Assembly: GCF_905175375.1 (NCBI RefSeq)
Contig: NZ_CAJIMS010000001.1
Span: forward strand, 1,302,001 to 1,366,000
DNA length: 64,000 nt
Reading direction: 5' to 3'
From: Chryseobacterium aquaeductus
GTDB taxonomy: Bacteria > Bacteroidota > Bacteroidia > Flavobacteriales > Weeksellaceae
In this document: piece by piece, positions 1-6,833 of the stretch
How positions within the stretch are numbered: position 1 is the first letter of the stretch
How the letters are laid out: every line of letters starts with the position of its first letter
The notes under the pieces: model-generated
What the model was told of the DNA's origin: nothing
Database searches by the model: none
The model's input: the letters and a program-made list of their open reading frames with translations, nothing else
Position numbers and translations under genes: made by a program

Positions 1-1
1 T

Positions 2-409
2 TTGGGGATGGAACAAAACGCAGATTGGAGTATCGACGAAAGCGGAATGGAAAAAACCTATTGCTGTATTCATTCTAATTCCAGAGATTTTGCAAAACTC
101 GGACAGCTATTTTTAGATGATGGAAAAGTAGGTGACGAACAGATTTTAAATTTAGATTTCGTTGAAAAAATGAGAACTCCCACTGAAAAATCTGATAATA
201 TTTACGGGATGGGCTTTTGGATCAACAATGACAATCCTATCAAACATTATTATTTTTTAGGTTTGCAGGGACAATATATTATCATGATTCCTGAGCATAA
301 AATGGTGATCGTGAGAACCGGAAGTTATAATAATTTGCCTAAAACCGATCGTGGAAGACCGGATCAGGTAAAATTCTTAGTTAATGAAACAGTGAAATTG
401 TTTTCTTAA
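2..409 (+). CDS. Serine hydrolase (beta-lactamase family), C-terminal part
   Basis: The reading frame is open from the window edge, so the N-terminus and the SxxK nucleophile motif lie outside. The visible 135 residues match the C-terminal part of class C beta-lactamase-like serine hydrolases: the 'RDFAKLGQLFLDDG' helix typical of the family, and a late 'GLQGQYI' strand where the HxG/KTG-type motif normally sits. Such proteins are usually periplasmic or outer-membrane-facing hydrolases of penicillin-binding or esterase type. The substrate cannot be told. Family assignment is fairly secure; which member it is remains unknown. Confidence 0.75.
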   Translation: MGMEQNADWSIDESGMEKTYCCIHSNSRDFAKLGQLFLDDGKVGDEQILNLDFVEKMRTPTEKSDNIYGMGFWINNDNPIKHYYFLGLQGQYIIMIPEHKMVIVRTGSYNNLPKTDRGRPDQVKFLVNETVKLFS

Positions 410-488
410 ACTTTAAGGTTGAGGCTAAGTTTTAGGTTAAGAAAAATGAAAATAATTTCTTCCCGATTTATTAATTAAATTAAAAACC

Positions 489-1100
489 ATGGAAAAATAT
501 AACCCTAAAGTTGATGAATATATCGAGAAATCTCAGGATTTTGCTAAACCAATTTTAAATTATATCCGAGAAATAGTTCATGAATTTTGTCCTGAAACAG
601 AAGAAGCCATCAAATGGAAATTTCCGACGTTTATGTATAAAGGAAAAATTCTTTGTTCAATGGTTTCATTTAAACAATACTGCAGCATGGGATTTTGGCT
701 GCATGATGATATGCAAACACTGAAAAATCTTGAAACAGATGTTGAAAAAACCAATATGTTCAGCCTAGGAAAGATTACCAAATTGGAAGATCTTCCTTCA
801 AAACCTCAGCTTAAAAAAATTATTCTGGAAGCGATGGAATTGACGGACATGGGTGTTAAGCTTAAAAAAGCGGCTCCTTCAAAAGTGGAAATTGAAGTTC
901 CTGATTATTTTCAAAATGCTTTAAATCAAAATAAAAAAGCCACTGAATTTTTTGAAAAAACCTCACCATCTTTCAAAAAAGAATATATCAACTGGATTAT
1001 TGACGCCAAGACCGAAGCTACACGGAACAAAAGAATGGAGCAGGCTTTGGAATGGATTTCTGAGGGAAAAGGCAGAAACTGGAAGTATGAAAAGAAATAA
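489..1100 (+). CDS. DUF1801 / YdeI (OmdA) family protein
   Basis: A 203-residue protein with no signal peptide. The first ~120 residues look like DUF1801 (YdhG-like: 'EEAIKWKFPTFMYKGKILCSM'-type core), and the C-terminal ~65 residues look like the YdeI/OmpD-associated (OmdA) domain ('FEKTSPSFKKEYINWI', then 'EATRNKRMEQALEWISEGK'). Both are small cytoplasmic domains common in Bacteroidota, and their biochemical role is not established. It lies 79 bp after the hydrolase gene and converges on umuC with a 13-bp gap. Confidence 0.8.
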   Translation: MEKYNPKVDEYIEKSQDFAKPILNYIREIVHEFCPETEEAIKWKFPTFMYKGKILCSMVSFKQYCSMGFWLHDDMQTLKNLETDVEKTNMFSLGKITKLEDLPSKPQLKKIILEAMELTDMGVKLKKAAPSKVEIEVPDYFQNALNQNKKATEFFEKTSPSFKKEYINWIIDAKTEATRNKRMEQALEWISEGKGRNWKYEKK

Positions 1101-1113
1101 TTCAACTAAAAAT

Positions 1114-2388
1114 TTAGTGAAATCTGAAATTCGCCTCCGGAAGGATATTGTTTTTTAAAAAAGCTTCATATTCCGGTGACATCTGCGCACGTCCCCAGGT
1201 ATTTTGTCCGTTCATACTTCCCAGACGGACTTTATCTTTTCCGTACTTTTTATTCATAGCATCCATTGCTTTCATTACAGGCAAATGTTGATTTTGGGTA
1301 TCTTCTTCAAACAAATTAATGAGCCTTTGATCTTCAGGAACAAAATCATTCACTATAACTCCTGCTTTTTTATAATGAAAACCTTCTTCAAAAATAGCTT
1401 CAAATAGATCCTTTACTACTCGCCCAATAATAATTGAGGAGTTTGTAGGATTCGGAAGAATCTGAGTTTTGGCATTTCTATATTCCGGTAAATCTTTTCT
1501 GAAACGGTTGGTATGTACAAAAACCGTTATCATTTTGCAACAGGTATTTTGTTTCCTCAATCTCTCAGAACAGTACATGCCAAAAGTTTCAACACGTTCA
1601 AGAACATCATCTTTTTTCGTGAGCATTTGCATGAAACTTCGAGTGACAGCAATCGATTTTTTCGGAGAAGGTGAATCTAACTCCAACTGACGAATTCCTT
1701 TCAACTCGTTAATCATTCTCATACCATGAATTCCCATGATCTTCCGAACCCACATTTCCGGTTTTTGAAGCAAATCCCAAGCTTTGTAAACTCCGGCATC
1801 ATTCATTTTTACGACAAGTCTACGACCAATCCCCCAAACATCACCAATATTCAGCCATTTTAAAGCTTTCTCAATTTTTTCGGGAGTATTTAAAATATAG
1901 ACACCTTCGTTAAATTTTTCAGGAAATTCTTTGACGATTCTGTTGGCAACTTTGCACAAAGTTTTTGTTGGAGCAATGCCGATGCTCACAGGAATATCCG
2001 CTTCCTTTTTAATTCTTTTCCGAATTTCAAGACAATAGTCATAAATATTCACATATTTAAAGCCTGTGAGATTTAAAAATAATTCATCAATACTATATGT
2101 CTCAAATTCTAAAACGTAAGAACTGGCAATCTTAATAACCTGCTGGCTTTTAAAATTATACAGTTCAAATTTTGCAGAAAAACTTTTCACATCATGCTGC
2201 TTAAAAAGTTCTTTATACTTAAATGCTGGAGCTGCCATCGGAATTCCTAAATCTTTTGCCTCTTTGCTTCGGGACACAACACATCCGTCGTTGTTGGAAA
2301 GTACCACAACTGCCTTGTTTTCAAGCGAAGAATCTAAAGCTCTCTCGCACGAAACAAAGAAATTATTGCAATCTACTAAGGCATACAT
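1114..2388 (-). CDS. umuC: Y-family DNA polymerase V subunit UmuC
   Basis: 424 residues. It opens with 'MYALVDCNNFFVSCER', whose Asp6 is a metal ligand. The SIDE motif of Y-family polymerases is at residues 99-102, a helix-hairpin-helix segment follows ('GDVWGIGRRLVVKM'), and the C-terminal DUF4113 region ends in a 'WGRAQMSPEYEAFL'-type tail. It would perform error-prone translesion synthesis. No umuD (S24 peptidase) gene is adjacent, so its partner must lie elsewhere. The start is the ATG at 2388. The gene is divergent from the M15 peptidase gene, and the shared 250-bp spacer holds two of the repeated GTCAAATTTTGTC elements, both pointing away from umuC. Confidence 0.93.
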   Translation of the reverse strand: MYALVDCNNFFVSCERALDSSLENKAVVVLSNNDGCVVSRSKEAKDLGIPMAAPAFKYKELFKQHDVKSFSAKFELYNFKSQQVIKIASSYVLEFETYSIDELFLNLTGFKYVNIYDYCLEIRKRIKKEADIPVSIGIAPTKTLCKVANRIVKEFPEKFNEGVYILNTPEKIEKALKWLNIGDVWGIGRRLVVKMNDAGVYKAWDLLQKPEMWVRKIMGIHGMRMINELKGIRQLELDSPSPKKSIAVTRSFMQMLTKKDDVLERVETFGMYCSERLRKQNTCCKMITVFVHTNRFRKDLPEYRNAKTQILPNPTNSSIIIGRVVKDLFEAIFEEGFHYKKAGVIVNDFVPEDQRLINLFEEDTQNQHLPVMKAMDAMNKKYGKDKVRLGSMNGQNTWGRAQMSPEYEAFLKNNILPEANFRFH

Positions 2389-2415
2389 GATGTTAAAAAT
2401 AACTGTTTAGAAATA

Positions 2416-2423
2416 CAAAGCTA
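2416..2423 (-). promoter_or_regulatory. -7 box (TAGCTTTG) of umuC promoter
   Basis: On the minus strand this reads TAGCTTTG, a full match to the Bacteroidota -7 consensus TAnnTTTG, 28 bp before the umuC ATG. No clear TTG was seen about 19 nt upstream, and the 20-bp element found before the neighbouring genes is not present at the equivalent place. Confidence 0.5.
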
Positions 2424-2508
2424 TAACTTTTAAAATAAAATATTATGTTTAATTAAAATTTTAACACCACAATCAGTTACCTAAAAATCAAATAGTTAAA
2501 TATTTTAA

Positions 2509-2546
2509 AACACGTCAAATTTTGTCGCATTAATGTGTTAATCGGT
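2509..2546 (+). promoter_or_regulatory. Repeated GTCAAATTTTGTC element, copy 1 (decayed -7)
   Basis: Positions 2509-2528 read AACACGTCAAATTTTGTCGC, the best form of the element. Exactly 14 nt after its TTTTG, where the other copies have TAnnTTTG, the sequence is TAATCGGT (2539-2546), so the -7 box is only half preserved. An opposed imperfect copy follows at about 2551-2565 (reverse complement GTCAAATTTTTGT). The copy lies 67 bp before copy 2 in the same orientation. It may be a second operator or a relic of a duplicated promoter. Confidence 0.6.
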
Positions 2547-2575
2547 GTTTACAAAAATTTGACTCTTTTATTCTT

Positions 2576-2613
2576 AACACGTCAAATTTTGTCGTATCCG
2601 GCACTGATATTTG
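2576..2613 (+). promoter_or_regulatory. Repeated element plus -7, copy 2, promoter of M15 peptidase gene
   Basis: The element AACACGTCAAATTTTGTCGT (2576-2595) is followed, 14 nt after TTTTG, by GATATTTG (2606-2613), a one-mismatch -7 box. There is no TTG at the usual ~19-nt distance from the -7 box. Transcription should begin near 2620, just after the TTG at 2618 and before the ATG at 2642, which supports the ATG as the start of the M15 gene. Confidence 0.7.
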
Positions 2614-2641
2614 CTTTTTGAAACAAATAAAATTTAAAATT

Positions 2642-3142
2642 ATGGATAAAATAACCTTACAAAGAATCGAAAAACTACATCCTTCTGTAAGAGATGAAGT
2701 GAAACAAATCATCAAAGAATGTGACGAATCACTTACAGGAAAAGCAAAAGTAAGAATTACTCAAGGACTGCGAAGTTTTGAGGAACAGGAAAAACTGTAC
2801 GCCATCGGCAGAATCACAAGCGGAAAGAAAGTCACCAACGCCAAAGCAGGACAAAGCATTCACAATTATGGTCTTGCTGTTGACATTTGTATGATGATAG
2901 ACGGAAAAACGGCTAGCTGGGACACCGCAAAAGACTGGGACAATGATCAAGTTGCCGACTGGTACGAGTGCGTAAAAATTTTCGCAAAACACGGCTGGGA
3001 CTGGGGTGGAAACTGGAAGACTTTCAAAGATCTTCCCCACTTTGAAAAGAAGAATATTCTAACTAAAAAAGGATTGGTGAAGACGAGCTGGAGAACGCTT
3101 TTGAGGATGAAAATGGATAAAGATGGATATGTGTTTCTTTAA
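2642..3142 (+). CDS. M15 family peptidase (endolysin-like L-Ala-D-Glu / VanY type)
   Basis: 166 residues without a signal peptide. The zinc-peptidase motif SxHxxGxAxD is seen as S72, H74, G77, A79, D81, and a later 'LPHFE' supplies the third zinc ligand (H133). 'ITQGLRSFEEQEKLYAIGR' is the usual substrate-side region of phage endolysins and CwlK-like enzymes. It should cut peptidoglycan stem peptides. The lack of an export signal is typical of phage-derived lysins, which need a holin or cell lysis to reach the wall. Start: the ATG at 2642, because the upstream TTG at 2618 lies at or before the predicted transcript start. It is the first gene of the row sharing the repeated promoter element. 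Confidence 0.88.
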   Translation: MDKITLQRIEKLHPSVRDEVKQIIKECDESLTGKAKVRITQGLRSFEEQEKLYAIGRITSGKKVTNAKAGQSIHNYGLAVDICMMIDGKTASWDTAKDWDNDQVADWYECVKIFAKHGWDWGGNWKTFKDLPHFEKKNILTKKGLVKTSWRTLLRMKMDKDGYVFL

Positions 3143-3164
3143 AATATTATGATAAATCAATTAT

Positions 3165-3202
3165 AACACGTCAAGTTCTGTCGCACTCATCTCCTACATT
3201 TG
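3165..3202 (+). promoter_or_regulatory. Repeated element plus -7, copy 3, promoter of patatin gene
   Basis: The element AACACGTCAAGTTCTGTCGC (3165-3184) is followed, with exactly 14 nt after its last TG, by TACATTTG (3195-3202), a perfect -7 box. The ATG of the patatin-like gene is 25 bp downstream of the box. Confidence 0.72.
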
Positions 3203-3226
3203 CTTTACCAAAACAACAGTAGAGAA

Positions 3227-4264
3227 ATGAAAAAGACAACCTTACTTTCTTTAGACGGTGGCGGAATAAGAGGCATTATTACCTGCATTATTTTACGCTA
3301 CATAGAAGAGCAACTTCAGATTCATGATAAACCTAGTGCAAAACTGGGAGATTATTTTGATCTGGTTGCCGGAAGCAGCACGGGAGCATTGATTGCTTCG
3401 ATTATTTTGTGTCCTAATGAGCAACGAAAAGCAAAATATTCCATACAAAAAGGTCTTGAATTGTACGCTGAAAAAGGTGGCGACATATTCCAGGTTTCTT
3501 TTTGGGAGAGACTTGTAAATCCTTTTGGATTACTGAATGAAAAAATTTCTCAGGAAGCACTTGAGAAAAACCTGCAAGATTTTTTTGGAAAACTTGAATT
3601 AAAAGAATTAATAAAACCCTGTTTAATAACAAGTTACGATATAGAAAAGAGAAGAGCTAAACTTTTCAATTCGTGGAAAGCTAATGTGAATACAGATAAT
3701 TTTTACGTGAAAGATATTTGCAGAGCAACTTCTGCAGCTCCTACTTACTTTACGCCGGTTCAGATCAAATCGATGTACGGACAAATTTTCAGTTTAATAG
3801 ACGGTGGAATGTTTGCCAATAATCCTGCACTTTGCGCATATGCAGAAGCCAGAAAAATTCCGTTTGCAGAGGTTTTGAAAAATCATCAAAAAGCCAACAA
3901 CCCAACGGTGAACGATATGATCATCATATCAATCGGAACGGGGATCGAATCTAAAAGCTATTCTTTCAGAAAAATGGAAAAAGCCGGAAAAATTGGCTGG
4001 GTAACTCCCATTATCGATATTTTGATGTCTGCAAATGCAGAAACTGTAGATTATCAACTTGGACAGATGTTTCAGACTTTGGGACAGAGAAACCAAAAAA
4101 ATTATTACCGCATCAATCCTTCTCTTAAAAATGCTTCACCCGCAATGGATAATGTGAGAAGATCTAATATTGAAAATCTGATACAAGCCGGACTGAGCTA
4201 TATTGATGATAATAGAGAAACTTTAAACCAAATTGTTCAAAAATTAATCAGAAACAAAATATAA
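3227..4264 (+). CDS. Patatin-like phospholipase
   Basis: 345 residues from the ATG at 3227; the frame also opens upstream at a TTG that overlaps the -7 box and cannot be used. All patatin motifs are present: oxyanion loop DGGGIRG (residues 10-16), nucleophile elbow GSSTG (Ser51) and catalytic Asp192 in 'IDGGMFANNP'. This is a lipid acyl hydrolase using a Ser-Asp dyad, with no signal peptide, so it is cytoplasmic or delivered by other means. Patatins of this kind include both housekeeping lipases and CapV-type effectors of CBASS defence. No nucleotidyltransferase or other CBASS partner is nearby, so a CBASS role is not supported here. The gene has its own copy of the repeated promoter element. 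Confidence 0.92.
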   Translation: MKKTTLLSLDGGGIRGIITCIILRYIEEQLQIHDKPSAKLGDYFDLVAGSSTGALIASIILCPNEQRKAKYSIQKGLELYAEKGGDIFQVSFWERLVNPFGLLNEKISQEALEKNLQDFFGKLELKELIKPCLITSYDIEKRRAKLFNSWKANVNTDNFYVKDICRATSAAPTYFTPVQIKSMYGQIFSLIDGGMFANNPALCAYAEARKIPFAEVLKNHQKANNPTVNDMIIISIGTGIESKSYSFRKMEKAGKIGWVTPIIDILMSANAETVDYQLGQMFQTLGQRNQKNYYRINPSLKNASPAMDNVRRSNIENLIQAGLSYIDDNRETLNQIVQKLIRNKI

Positions 4265-4356
4265 GGTTTATTGCTTATAAATAGCAATAATAAGGTTTTA
4301 AGCTTATAATTTTCAAAATACTGATTGCTTTCTTAAATTTATTTAAATAATTTTCT

Positions 4357-4394
4357 AACACGTCAAGTTTTGTCGCTTCCCTCTCCTATTTTTG
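4357..4394 (+). promoter_or_regulatory. Repeated element plus -7, copy 4
   Basis: The element AACACGTCAAGTTTTGTCGC (4357-4376) is followed, 14 nt after TTTTG, by TATTTTTG (4387-4394), a perfect -7 box. It faces a small gene at 4520-4693. The transcribed leader after this copy resembles the leader after copy 5. Confidence 0.72.
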
Positions 4395-4519
4395 GAATAG
4401 AAATAAAAACACAAAAAACAATCATTTATTTTTTTTAAAACCATTTGAAGTCAACATTTACCAATGCTGAGCAGCCCAAAATATGCCCAGAAAACAACAA
4501 CCAAAAACACCCAACAAGT

Positions 4520-4693
4520 ATGGAAACACCAGAATACAATACCAATATTATTTGCGAAGACAACCTTTACACCATTAGCTGGAGCGATATCGAAAGTACC
4601 GAACCAGACTATGAAAATTATCTTAATGAAATTGAAAACTTTTTCAGAGAAGATTTCGAAAATGACATTCTAGAGGAAGATATTTTAAACTAA
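4520..4693 (+). CDS. Small acidic protein of unknown function
   Basis: 57 residues from the ATG at 4520, strongly acidic (many Glu and Asp, with 'FFREDFENDILEEDILN' at the end), with no membrane segment or known motif. The frame is open further back to a TTG at 4447. A competing frame runs 4464-4673 (69 residues, basic). I prefer the acidic frame because its composition and aromatic spacing look protein-like, but the choice is not certain. The acidic character recalls DNA-mimic or immunity-type small proteins, which is only a comparison. It is transcribed from copy 4 of the repeated element. Confidence 0.45.
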   Translation: METPEYNTNIICEDNLYTISWSDIESTEPDYENYLNEIENFFREDFENDILEEDILN

Positions 4694-4701
4694 ATTTTTA
4701 A

Positions 4702-4739
4702 AACACGTCGAGTTTTGTAGCTCAGCCATATTATTTTTG
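4702..4739 (+). promoter_or_regulatory. Repeated element plus -7, copy 5
   Basis: The element AACACGTCGAGTTTTGTAGC (4702-4721), two changes from copy 4, is followed, 14 nt after TTTTG, by TATTTTTG (4732-4739), a perfect -7 box. It drives the 4990-5477 pair through a leader of about 245 nt. Confidence 0.68.
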
Positions 4740-4989
4740 AAACATAAATAAAGCACAAACACCATCCCTTAAAATTTTCCGAAGAGCCTTTGAATTCAAC
4801 ATCCACAAAATGCTGAACAGCAAAAAATATGTTTAAAAACCCATAATTAAAACATAATCATGACTCTTCCTATTAAAAATTAAGGTGGAAATCCTTTGCC
4901 GGAAACCACCTTAAAAAATAAGGCTAAAACTTGAAGTTGCCCTAATAAAAAGAGACTTCGAAATTTTAATCTTAAAACAAATTATACAA
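4740..4989 (+). other. Long structured leader, partly duplicated from copy 4
   Basis: No gene of normal size. A stretch at about 4790-4836 matches about 4443-4487 behind copy 4 (shared TTTGAA.TCAACAT and AATGCTGA.CAGC blocks) at almost the same distance from the element: the ATG lies 107 nt from the element start in copy 4 and 108 nt in copy 5. Here that ATG opens an 8-codon peptide (4810-4836, MLNSKKYV). Further on, TAAGGTGG (4881-4888) pairs with CCACCTTA (4905-4912) to form a perfect 8-bp stem with no T-run after it, so it is not an obvious terminator. Confidence 0.5.
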
Positions 4990-5328
4990 ATGAAATCAAA
5001 AGAAGAATTGAAACGTTTTTTCGAAAACGGAGATATCCCCAAACAGGAAGAGTTTTGGGAATGGCAGGACTCTTATTGGCACAAGGATGAGAAAATACAA
5101 AATACCATTCCTCTATCAGGAACAGCAGATGGAGATAATGTAACGGGAAAAATAACTTCAGAAGCTCCAGTCATTATCGAAGCAAATTGGGATAACATTG
5201 AACCAAACAATGGTGCTAGGTTAAGTCAGGTTGAAGGATTTGTGATTGATAAAGGAAACAAAACAACTCAAGTACAAGCTGATTCTTTAAGAATTATTGA
5301 TAATTCGGCAGAAGGCGGAGGGCAATGA
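4990..5328 (+). CDS. Hypothetical protein, possibly phage-tail or fibre related
   Basis: 112 residues. The N-terminus 'MKSKEELKRFFENGDIPKQEEFWEWQDSYWHKDEKI' is a pattern I associate with the base of tail-fibre-like or structural proteins in flavobacterial prophages and secreted repeat proteins. The C-terminal half is Gly/Asn/Asp-rich. No signal peptide. The stop codon overlaps the next start (ATGA at 5325-5328), which suggests translational coupling. Function unknown. Confidence 0.55.
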   Translation: MKSKEELKRFFENGDIPKQEEFWEWQDSYWHKDEKIQNTIPLSGTADGDNVTGKITSEAPVIIEANWDNIEPNNGARLSQVEGFVIDKGNKTTQVQADSLRIIDNSAEGGGQ

Positions 5329-5477
5329 TTACTGTGGGTACATCCCAAGGAATTGTTGCAAATACAGTATATCCTTTAATTTCTCCTTATCAATATACTC
5401 AAAGAGAACATCTATCATCTAATTATTATACAAAAAACCAAATTGAAGGGTTAATTGAAAGACTTACAAACTTCTAA
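5325..5477 (+). CDS. Small hypothetical protein coupled to the preceding gene
   Basis: A 50-residue frame starting at the ATG that overlaps the previous stop (ATGA). Its end, 'NYYTKNQIEGLIERLTNF', resembles the 'YYTKxEID' spacer repeats seen in phage tail-fibre and collagen-like proteins. The two frames may therefore be pieces of one former fibre protein or a real coupled pair. Too short for a firm assignment. Confidence 0.4.
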   Translation: MITVGTSQGIVANTVYPLISPYQYTQREHLSSNYYTKNQIEGLIERLTNF

Positions 5478-5587
5478 AGTTATTTAAACTCGGATTCTTA
5501 GGATTATTTGAAAACTTTGGGTCAAAAGAGATCAGATGAAAAACTTTCAGGTTATCTTTGGTGTAGAGTCGGAACAGCAAACTCGCT

Positions 5588-5616
5588 GCTGCACGATTAC
5601 ATCGTGTGGCTTTTTA
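5588..5616 (+). terminator. Hairpin GCTGCACGAT-tac-ATCGTGTGGC with T-run
   Basis: Ten-pair stem (two G-T wobbles) at 5588-5597 and 5601-5610, a 3-nt loop, then TTTTTATTTT. It can terminate the 4990-5477 transcript. Its place just before a REP-associated transposase remnant suggests it may equally be the REP-type palindrome that belongs to that element. Confidence 0.5.
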
Positions 5617-5662
5617 TTTTCAATCACTTTCTCAATTTTTCTATCTTTAAAAAAACAACATA

Positions 5663-5800
5663 ATGAAGCAAAATTATAAATTCTATAATCCCGAAGGACT
5701 ATACTTAAGTTTTGCTGTCGTAGTTGGCTGGATGTATTTATTAGAAACTAATAGGAAGAAATTCTTGTGGAAAGTTTAAGAATAAATTCCAAAAACTTAT
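5663..5800 (+). pseudogene. Remnant of REP-associated tyrosine transposase (RAYT, Y1_Tnp)
   Basis: A 38-codon frame at 5663-5779 begins 'MKQNYKFYNPEGLYLSFAVVVGW', which matches the usual RAYT opening (N-P-E-G-L-Y-F-x-S-F-A). A +1 shift near 5730 then gives 'LDVFIRN', two stops, and 'EEILVESLRIN', which continues the family pattern. Only the first ~45 residues remain; the catalytic HUH and Tyr region is gone. This is a decayed IS200/RAYT-type element, recognised from the translation and not confirmed by alignment. Confidence 0.6.
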
Positions 5801-5812
5801 CCACAAAAATAA

Positions 5813-5850
5813 AACACGACACCTTTTGTCGCATTAAGAATCTATATTTG
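5813..5850 (+). promoter_or_regulatory. Repeated element plus -7, copy 6, promoter of the WYL regulator gene
   Basis: The element AACACGACACCTTTTGTCGC (5813-5832) keeps the AACACG and TTTTGTCGC ends but changes the middle. Exactly 14 nt after TTTTG comes TATATTTG (5843-5850), a perfect -7 box, 17 bp before the WYL ATG. The regulator gene therefore shares the promoter type of its neighbours, which suggests autoregulation. Confidence 0.7.
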
Positions 5851-5867
5851 TTTTAGAAAATTCAAAC

Positions 5868-6788
5868 ATGAAAAAAGATTTTTACCTTACAAGATATGCC
5901 CTGATCATCAAGAAATTGGAAAGCGCTCCTGCTAACTATTCGCAGTTGGAAGAGTATCTGCTAAACTCTTTTGAATTTCAGGATGCGGGAATCAAGAGTT
6001 ATTCGATCCGTACTTTGCAAAGGGATATCCGTGAGATTTCAGATCTTTTTAATCTTTCCATTCACAACAAAAAGAAAGGTGACAACCGTTATTATATCGA
6101 AAGCCGCCCGATGATGGAAGTTGATGAATACAACCAAAAATTGCTGGAATCTTTCCAGGTCAGTAATGCATTAAACCTTCATCCAGATTTTGCAGATTTT
6201 ATCTTTTTTGAAAGCCGAAAACCGACCGGAGTTGAGCATTTTTATGATCTTTTCTTTGCCATACGTAACAAAAGAGTGGTTACTTTTGAGCATTACAACT
6301 ATAAAAATAAACTGATGACTTCCCGAAAAGTTCATCCTCTGGCTTTGAAAGAATCTAAAGACCGATGGTATTTGATCGCAATTGATACGAAAGATAAAAC
6401 CTTAAAATCATTCGGTTTAGACCGGATTAATTATCTGGATGTCAACGCTACAAAATTCAGAGAAAAATATAAATATAATTTTAGAGAACATTTTAAAAAC
6501 GCTTTCGGCGTGATGAATCTTACCGAACAAAATCCTCAGAAAATTGTTCTCAAATGCAGCAAACATCAAGGAGAATATATCCGAAGTTTTGCGCTTCACC
6601 AGTCGCAAAAAGAGACCAAAGAGACACCGGAAGATATTTATTTTGAGTTTTTCCTCCACCCTACTTACGACTTTATGCAGGAAATTTTGTCGTACGGAAA
6701 AGAGGTCAAAGTTTTAGAACCTAAAAATTTAGTTGAAAACGTGAAAAAACATTTACAGGAATCTCTCAACAGTTATTTTGAAGATTAA
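5868..6788 (+). CDS. WYL-domain transcriptional regulator
   Basis: 306 residues: an N-terminal winged helix-turn-helix (about 5-60, with 'YSIRTLQRDIREIS' as recognition region), a linker, the WYL domain (R166-W167-Y168-L169 in 'DRWYLIAID', then 'FGLDRI' at 182-187) and a C-terminal WCX extension. WYL proteins act as ligand-gated regulators; several (PafBC, DriD) answer DNA damage, and others control defence islands. Its own promoter carries the element shared by the M15, patatin and small genes upstream, which makes it the best candidate for the protein that reads that element. That link is inferred. Confidence 0.9.
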   Translation: MKKDFYLTRYALIIKKLESAPANYSQLEEYLLNSFEFQDAGIKSYSIRTLQRDIREISDLFNLSIHNKKKGDNRYYIESRPMMEVDEYNQKLLESFQVSNALNLHPDFADFIFFESRKPTGVEHFYDLFFAIRNKRVVTFEHYNYKNKLMTSRKVHPLALKESKDRWYLIAIDTKDKTLKSFGLDRINYLDVNATKFREKYKYNFREHFKNAFGVMNLTEQNPQKIVLKCSKHQGEYIRSFALHQSQKETKETPEDIYFEFFLHPTYDFMQEILSYGKEVKVLEPKNLVENVKKHLQESLNSYFED

Positions 6789-6833
6789 ATGTTTAGCATC
6801 TTTTTTGATTACATTTACATAAATTAGCATCTC

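Noticed and set aside
1114..2388. umuC as a member of the repeated-element regulon
   Set aside because: Its own -7 box has no copy of the element 14 nt upstream on the minus strand; only forward copies pointing away are near.
3227..4264. Patatin as a CBASS (CapV) defence effector
   Set aside because: No cyclic-nucleotide synthase or Cap2/Cap3 gene is within reach, and patatins of this size are common housekeeping genes in Bacteroidota.
4464..4673. 69-codon frame overlapping the small acidic gene
   Set aside because: Its composition looks less protein-like than the acidic frame on the same DNA. The start is conserved in copy 5 but stops after 8 codons there, so the ATG was treated as a leader feature.
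5536..5682. 47-codon frame across the hairpin at 5588
   Set aside because: It crosses a probable terminator or REP hairpin and has no recognisable features.
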